Assembly (NCBI GenBank): GCA_035713725.1
Contig: DASTMZ010000076.1
Coordinates: 1 to 56,964 of the forward strand
Source: DASQPR01 sp035713725
GTDB taxonomy: Bacteria > Actinomycetota > Actinomycetes > Mycobacteriales > Micromonosporaceae
Length of the DNA stretch: 56,964 nucleotides
Direction: 5' to 3'
Below, piece after piece: positions 52,481-56,964 of the stretch. The notes below the pieces were generated by a model. It did no database searches, was not told the origin of the DNA, and saw only the letters and a program-made list of their open reading frames with translations. The number at the start of each line of letters is the position of its first letter. Within the stretch, counting starts at the first letter, position 1. A program made the position numbers and the translations under genes.

Positions 52481-54889
52481 GTGGATCCCACCGACCGTGC
52501 CCGCCGCGCGGGCGGTCTCATCGCCCTCGCCGTGCTCGCCGTTCTGGGTTTCTTCAGCGTGTGGACGGTGCTGCCGCCGTCGCCCGCGCCGGGCAACGCG
52601 CCGGCCGACCAGTTCAGCGCGACCCGCGCGTTCGCACACGTGGCGCGCATCGGCGCCGCGGTGCACGTGGCCGGCAGCCCGGCCGCCGCGGACGTGCGGT
52701 CCTACATCGAGCAGACGCTACAGGGCTACGGCCTGCAGACGCAGATCCAGGACGCCGTCGGCCAGAACGCCGACGACAGCCAGTTCGCAATGGCGCATGT
52801 CCGCAACGTGGTGGCGGTGCTGCCCGGCAGCGCGTCGACCGGACGTGTGTTCGCGGTCGCGCACTACGACTCCGTCCAGGTCTCCTTCGGCGGCAACGAC
52901 GACGGCGCGGGTGTGGCGTCGCTGCTGGAGACCGCCCGTGCGATGGCGCAGGGGCCGCGGCCCCGCAACGACACGGTGTTCGTGTTCACCGATGCCGAAG
53001 AGGCCTGCTTGTGTGGTGCCGAGGCGTTCGTCGACCAGGACCCGCTCGCGTCCGACGGCGGCGTGGTGCTGAACTTCGAGTCGCGCGGCTCGAGTGGGCC
53101 GTCGATCATGTTCGAGACGTCGCGGGACAACGCGAACGTGGTCGGGGTCTACGCCTCCGCTGTGCCGTACGCCGTCGCGACAAGCTTCGCGGTCGAGGTG
53201 TACCGGCGGCTACCGAACGATACGGACTTCACGATGTTCCGGGAGTCCGACCGGTTCACCGGACTGAACAGCGCGTACATCGACGGATCCGGGGTCTACC
53301 ACTCGCCCGAGGACCGGCCGTCCTATATGGACCGCGGAAGCCTGCAGCAGAACGGCGCCAACGCACTCGCGCTCACCCGGGCGTTCGCCGGTGCCGACCT
53401 GGCGAGCCTGTCCAAGCCGGCGGCGTACGACGACACGTACTTTCCCGTGTCGAGCGTGCTGGTGCGCTATCCCGGTTGGCTCGTGTGGCCGTTCGCGGCG
53501 CTGGCCGTGGCCGCCGTGCTCGGTCTGGCGGCGGTGGCACGGCGACGCGCCGAGGTCCGCTACGGCCGGATTGCGGCCGGCTTCGGACTCGCGCTGATCC
53601 CGCTCGTGCTGTCCGCGGTCGCCGCGCAGTTGTTGTGGTTACTGCTCGTCGCGCTGCGGTCCGGGTACGCAAACATGATCGATCCGTGGCGTCCAGGCTT
53701 CTACCGAGCCGGTGTCGTCGCGCTGGTCGCGACCGTGGTGCTCACCTGGTACGGGCTGCTGCGCCGCCGCTTCGGCGGTTGGGCGCTGACCATCGGCGGC
53801 CTCGGCTGGCTGGCGCTGCTCGGCGTCGTACTTGCCGCGTTCACGCCTGGAGGCTCGTATCTCGCGGCACTGCCGGCGCTCGCTGGGTCGGTGGCGGCGA
53901 TCGTCACGCTCGCGGTTCCCGCCGCGCTGCCACGCGGGACCACGACATACAGCGGTGACGACGGTGGCCAAATGTCCGGCGGCCACGGGTGGCGTGCGCT
54001 GCCGCTCGCGATCGGCGCCGCCGTCGCAGTGGTGATCCTGGTGCCGACCGTGCTCTTGTTCTTCCCGGCACTCGGCCTCGCCACCGGTGGCGCCGGGGCA
54101 TTCTTCGCCGCGATGCTCGCGCTGGCCTTATTGCCGCTGGTCGAATCGCTGTACCCGGCCGCCCAGCCCGTGTCCGCGGAGGTCGTCGAGTCCGTACCAG
54201 CCGAGGTTGCCGCGCCAGCCAGGCGGCGGCTGCGATCCGCGCTGCCGGCGCTCGTCGCCGGTCTGTTGACCGTTGCCTTTGTTGCGACCGGCCTCGCCGT
54301 CGACACGTTCAGCACCGTGCATCCGGCGCCCGCTCAGCTCATGTACGCGCTCGACACCGACACCGGAACGGCACAGTGGGTCAGCACGGACTCGAGCCCG
54401 GGCTCGTGGACGCGGAAATACGTGACGCACGTCGGCGACGTGAGCAAGCAGTTCCCGGTCATCACGGACTCCGCCGAGGTCGGACCCGCGCAGCCGGCCG
54501 ACCTCCCGGCGCCGACCGTGACCACGACGTCGGACACCACAAGTGGCGGTACCCGCACGGTGAGCCTGTTGGTGACGCCGCAACGCACCGTCCGGCTCGT
54601 CTACGTGGCAGTCGAGAGCGCGCGGGTCACCGGGGCAACCGTTGACGGCCGGCGGGTTCCGGCATCGGAGCTCGGCGACCACTTCTCGGTGCTGTTCCAT
54701 GCGCCGCCGGCCGGTGGTCTGCCGGTGACGTTCACACTCGCGGCGACTGGTCCGGTACGCATCCGCGCGATGGATGGTAGCGACGGCCTCACCGGCCTGC
54801 CGGGCTTTACGCCGCGGCCGGCCGGTGTCGGCGTCGAGGGCTCACACGAGTCGGAACTCGTCCTCGTCGCGAAGACCTACACGATGTGA
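52481..54889 (+). CDS. polytopic membrane M28 family metallopeptidase
   Basis: An 802-residue protein. One N-terminal transmembrane helix (about 12-33) leads to an exported M28 domain (about 45-330). Zinc ligands are H128 (HYDS), bridging D140 (NDDGAG), E173/E174 (TDAEEACLCG), an Asp in PNDTDF and a His in YHSPEDR. Some eight to nine membrane helices (about 340-600) and a C-terminal exported beta-rich domain follow. This layout resembles eukaryotic ER/vacuolar M28 proteases. It likely acts as an aminopeptidase on the outer face. I prefer GTG 52481 (AGGA seven bases upstream) over GTG 52475. It is convergent with the MetE-like gene, 4 bp between stops. Confidence 0.85.
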   Translation: MDPTDRARRAGGLIALAVLAVLGFFSVWTVLPPSPAPGNAPADQFSATRAFAHVARIGAAVHVAGSPAAADVRSYIEQTLQGYGLQTQIQDAVGQNADDSQFAMAHVRNVVAVLPGSASTGRVFAVAHYDSVQVSFGGNDDGAGVASLLETARAMAQGPRPRNDTVFVFTDAEEACLCGAEAFVDQDPLASDGGVVLNFESRGSSGPSIMFETSRDNANVVGVYASAVPYAVATSFAVEVYRRLPNDTDFTMFRESDRFTGLNSAYIDGSGVYHSPEDRPSYMDRGSLQQNGANALALTRAFAGADLASLSKPAAYDDTYFPVSSVLVRYPGWLVWPFAALAVAAVLGLAAVARRRAEVRYGRIAAGFGLALIPLVLSAVAAQLLWLLLVALRSGYANMIDPWRPGFYRAGVVALVATVVLTWYGLLRRRFGGWALTIGGLGWLALLGVVLAAFTPGGSYLAALPALAGSVAAIVTLAVPAALPRGTTTYSGDDGGQMSGGHGWRALPLAIGAAVAVVILVPTVLLFFPALGLATGGAGAFFAAMLALALLPLVESLYPAAQPVSAEVVESVPAEVAAPARRRLRSALPALVAGLLTVAFVATGLAVDTFSTVHPAPAQLMYALDTDTGTAQWVSTDSSPGSWTRKYVTHVGDVSKQFPVITDSAEVGPAQPADLPAPTVTTTSDTTSGGTRTVSLLVTPQRTVRLVYVAVESARVTGATVDGRRVPASELGDHFSVLFHAPPAGGLPVTFTLAATGPVRIRAMDGSDGLTGLPGFTPRPAGVGVEGSHESELVLVAKTYTM

Positions 54890-54893
54890 CGCT

Positions 54894-56015
54894 TCAGTCG
54901 TCGCCCCACACGTCGGCGGCTGTCTCGACGATCAGGCGCAGCTTCGCGACCTCGTCGTCGTAGCTCAGCACGTTGCCCTCCACAGTGGACGAAAAGCCGC
55001 ACTGCGGCGAGAGGCAAAGTTGCTCGAAAGGCACATAGCGGCTCGCCTCGTCGATGCGGCGCTTGAGGTCGTCCTTGCTTTCCAACGCACCGCGCTTCGT
55101 CGTGACGAGGCCGAGGACGACCATCTTTCCCGGCGGTACGAATCGCAACGGCTCGAACGTGCCTGAGCGCTCGTCGTCGTACTCGAGGAAGAAACCGTCG
55201 ACCTCCAGCGACGAGAACAACGCCTCGGCGACGAAGTCGTAACCGCCGGCCGCCGCCCACGAGGAGCGGAAGTTGCCGCGGCACATGTGCGTGGTCACCG
55301 CCATGCCCGCCGGCCGTCCGGCGATCGCCTTGTTTACCTGAGCGATATAGCGCTCGTGCTGATGCAGCGGATCACCGCCCTGTGCCGCCATGAACTCGCG
55401 CTGCCGCGGATCGTTGAGGTAGGCCAGGCTCGTGTCATCCAGCTGAAGGTACCGGCAGCCGAGGTCGGCGAGCGCGTGCACCTCCTGGGCGTACGCGGCA
55501 GACAAGTCGTCCCAGAACGAGTCGAGGTCTGGGTAGATGTCCGCGGAGATCGCAGCCCGGCCGCCCCGGTAATGCACCATGCTCGGCGATGGGATGGTGA
55601 GCTTTGGCGTCGCGGTGGTCACCTGTTCGGCGAGATACCGGTACGCATCGGCGAAAATGGTACGTGGCAACGTGATCCGCTCGTCCACGCGCAGCGCCGC
55701 CGACGCGAAGTCGAGTGAACCGGCGTCGTTGTAGAAGTGCACGGTGAGCTTCTCGTCGGCCTGATGTACGCCACCGAGCTGGTAGATGAAGTCCATATGC
55801 CAGGACGTACGGCGGAACTCGCCGTCGGTCGCCGAACGCAGTCCGACGTCTTCCTGCATGCGTACCACGTCTGAGATGGCGCGATCCTCGACGGCGCGCA
55901 ACGCGTCGCCGGAGATCTCGCCAGCAGCGCGCTGTGCTCGTGCGTCGAGCACTAATTGCGGGCGCAGCAGGCTACCGACATGGTCCGCGCGGAAGGGTGG
56001 GGTTGATCGAGACAT
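54894..56015 (-). CDS. MetE-like cobalamin-independent methyltransferase (YxjG/YxjH type)
   Basis: A 373-residue protein that matches only the C-terminal barrel of cobalamin-independent methionine synthase. It starts FRADHVGSLLRP and has the zinc ligands H243 and C245 (THMCRGN), E278 (FLEYDDE) and C339 (SPQCGFSS). Short MetE paralogues of this type transfer methyl groups from donors other than folate polyglutamate, or lack a known substrate. ATG 56015 is the only fitting start; a GGAGG lies somewhat far upstream. It is divergent from an APC permease. I see no SAM or cobalamin riboswitch in the 211-bp leader region. Confidence 0.9.
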   Translation of the reverse strand: MSRSTPPFRADHVGSLLRPQLVLDARAQRAAGEISGDALRAVEDRAISDVVRMQEDVGLRSATDGEFRRTSWHMDFIYQLGGVHQADEKLTVHFYNDAGSLDFASAALRVDERITLPRTIFADAYRYLAEQVTTATPKLTIPSPSMVHYRGGRAAISADIYPDLDSFWDDLSAAYAQEVHALADLGCRYLQLDDTSLAYLNDPRQREFMAAQGGDPLHQHERYIAQVNKAIAGRPAGMAVTTHMCRGNFRSSWAAAGGYDFVAEALFSSLEVDGFFLEYDDERSGTFEPLRFVPPGKMVVLGLVTTKRGALESKDDLKRRIDEASRYVPFEQLCLSPQCGFSSTVEGNVLSYDDEVAKLRLIVETAADVWGDD

Positions 56016-56226
56016 GCCATCTAATATGCCCCTCCGCGCGACCATGCGCAGGCCCGGGTTTCGCGAGGCAGCATGCCGGATCGTGACGCACAGCGGAGTC
56101 AAAGGGAGCGCGATCCTTTTGCAAAACCGCTCCACGATGTACCTTCACCCCAATTGCATGATCAGCGCCGCAGCGTAGCGATGCCGCGAGGCGCCGGTGA
56201 ATACCGTCTCCCTTGTGAGGTCATTC

Positions 56227-56964
56227 ATGGTCGATCAAGCAGCCCAGGCCCCCGTCACGCTGCGTCGCGACGCAATCGGGCTCCGGGAAGTGCTGTTCCA
56301 GAGCATCACTGACATGGCTCCCGGCGCCGCGATCGCGGCGTCCATCCCCGCCGGTGCCGCGTTCGCAGGCGGCGCCTTGCCGCTCGCCGTCCTCTTCGCG
56401 CTGATCGCGTGCCTGTTCTGCGCGGTGTCGATCGCCGAACTCGCCAAGCGCATCCCGTCGGCGGGCTCGCTCGCGACGTACGCGGCGCAGGGCCTTCACG
56501 ACAGCGTTGGCTTCCTGGTCGCTTGGGCGTACGTGTTCGCCGGCGCCCTGATCGGCCCGCTCGTGCTGTTGCAGCTGGGCTTCACCGTCGCCGGCACGTT
56601 CCACGACGAGTGGTCGAGCTATCCGGCGAACCTGTGGTGGCCGTGGACCGTCCTCGGTGCAGTGATCGTCGCAGTCGCTGGTCTCTACGGCGTCCGGACG
56701 TCCGCGCGGCTTGGCACTGTGCTCGGCGTGTTCGAGATCGCGGTCTTTTTGGTCCTCGGCGTCCTGTTGGTGATGCACGCCGGCAAGGCCAACACGCTGT
56801 CCGTGTTCGGCACCGGCCACACGCCCTCGTCCGGCACGTACCACGGCATCAGCGGAGTGATCGCCGGCTCGGTGTTCACGACTCTCGCGTTCGGCGGCTT
56901 CGAAGGCGCCGCTCCGCTCGCCGAGGAGGCACGCAACCCGCGGCGCACCATCCGTCGCGCGGTG
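56227..56964 (+). CDS. APC-family amino-acid permease, N-terminal part, cut by right edge
   Basis: Open frame from ATG 56227 (MVDQAAQAPVTLRR) to the end of the window, 246 codons without stop. It encodes a typical amino-acid/polyamine permease N-terminus: LREVLFQSITDMAPGAAIAA for helix 1, SIAELAKRIPSAGSLATYAA for the helix 2-3 loop, and FTTLAFGGFEGAAPLAEEAR for the helix 6 region. About seven hydrophobic segments are visible. GTGAGG lies upstream of the ATG. It is divergent from the MetE-like gene, which hints at a sulfur- or methylated-amino-acid substrate (inference). It is unrelated in sequence detail to the permease half of the fusion at 29-32 kb, though of the same superfamily. Confidence 0.9.
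   Translation, partial: MVDQAAQAPVTLRRDAIGLREVLFQSITDMAPGAAIAASIPAGAAFAGGALPLAVLFALIACLFCAVSIAELAKRIPSAGSLATYAAQGLHDSVGFLVAWAYVFAGALIGPLVLLQLGFTVAGTFHDEWSSYPANLWWPWTVLGAVIVAVAGLYGVRTSARLGTVLGVFEIAVFLVLGVLLVMHAGKANTLSVFGTGHTPSSGTYHGISGVIAGSVFTTLAFGGFEGAAPLAEEARNPRRTIRRAV

Noticed and set aside
19064..56127. GTTTTGC/GCAAAAC heptamer in five promoter regions (19064, 23271, 28177, 38298, 56121)
   Set aside because: Promoter regions are the AT-rich parts of this genome, so heptamers with four T cluster there. The flanking bases and spacing to the starts differ, so a common regulator is not supported.
56016..56226. Riboswitch upstream of the MetE-like gene
   Set aside because: I looked for SAM- or cobalamin-type conserved cores on the minus strand and saw none. 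The region is also only 211 bp and shared with a divergent permease promoter.

Overview
The window looks like chromosomal DNA of a free-living, probably soil-dwelling actinobacterium (Actinomycetota). It is very GC-rich, with G/C-biased third codon positions that leave long antisense reading frames. Starts at GTG and TTG are common. Typical actinobacterial families are present: DinB-like DUF664 and maleylpyruvate-isomerase-like proteins (mycothiol-type), DUF4235, Tat-exported lipoproteins and a Tad pilus locus with a LysM protein. I see no rRNA, tRNA, CRISPR array, insertion sequence or phage gene. The genus cannot be fixed from the sequence alone.

Layout. 1-3261: a possible gene start running off the left edge, a cytosolic M3 oligopeptidase and a divergent membrane-anchored protein of unknown function. 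3310-11196: a molybdenum hydroxylase cluster, with a MobA-like nucleotidyltransferase, a CoxD-type AAA ATPase, a CoxE-type VWA protein and an XdhC/CoxF protein, followed by the S, L and M subunits of a form II CO-dehydrogenase-like enzyme (active-site loop AYRGAGR). 11338-13185: a frameshifted aldo/keto reductase and an SRPBCC-DUF664 fusion. 13201-23081: a galactoside utilisation island, with divergent galT and galK, a three-gene sugar ABC importer, a DeoR-type repressor and a secreted modular GH27 alpha-galactosidase. Together these could release galactose outside the cell, import it or short galactosides, and feed the Leloir pathway. 23374-27338: a secreted S53 (sedolisin) peptidase, small membrane proteins and a Tat lipoprotein with a Rieske domain.

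27610-33682: a MarR regulator and a divergent DinB-like protein, whose promoters each carry one copy of the same 19-bp pseudo-palindrome. Next is an unusual 969-residue fusion of an APC amino-acid/amine permease to a flavin-containing monooxygenase, facing a GMC oxidoreductase. 33758-39937: two tandem paralogous membrane-anchored proteins, a secreted GH18 enzyme with two nearly identical FN3 domains and a palindromic operator-like site upstream, and an M3-like metallopeptidase. 40368-52028: a Tad/Flp pilus operon with overlapping genes (CpaB/SAF, TadZ, TadA/CpaF, TadB, TadC, Flp pilin, TadE, TadE/F, TadG), then a LysM membrane protein and a GT39-type glycosyltransferase that ends in collagen-like Gly-X-Y triplets. 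52036-52222: a compact minus-strand element with a near-perfect Shine-Dalgarno, a 12-codon frame and hairpins. 52481-56964: a polytopic M28 peptidase, a MetE-like methyltransferase and the start of a second APC permease cut by the right edge.

The most notable observations are the permease-monooxygenase fusion, the minus-strand mini-unit at 52 kb, the twin MarR-type operators, the collagen-like tail on the pilus-linked glycosyltransferase, and short tandem duplications of 13-24 bp that recur in the 3' flanks of at least six genes. All functional statements are homology-style readings of motifs made by eye; no database search was run.
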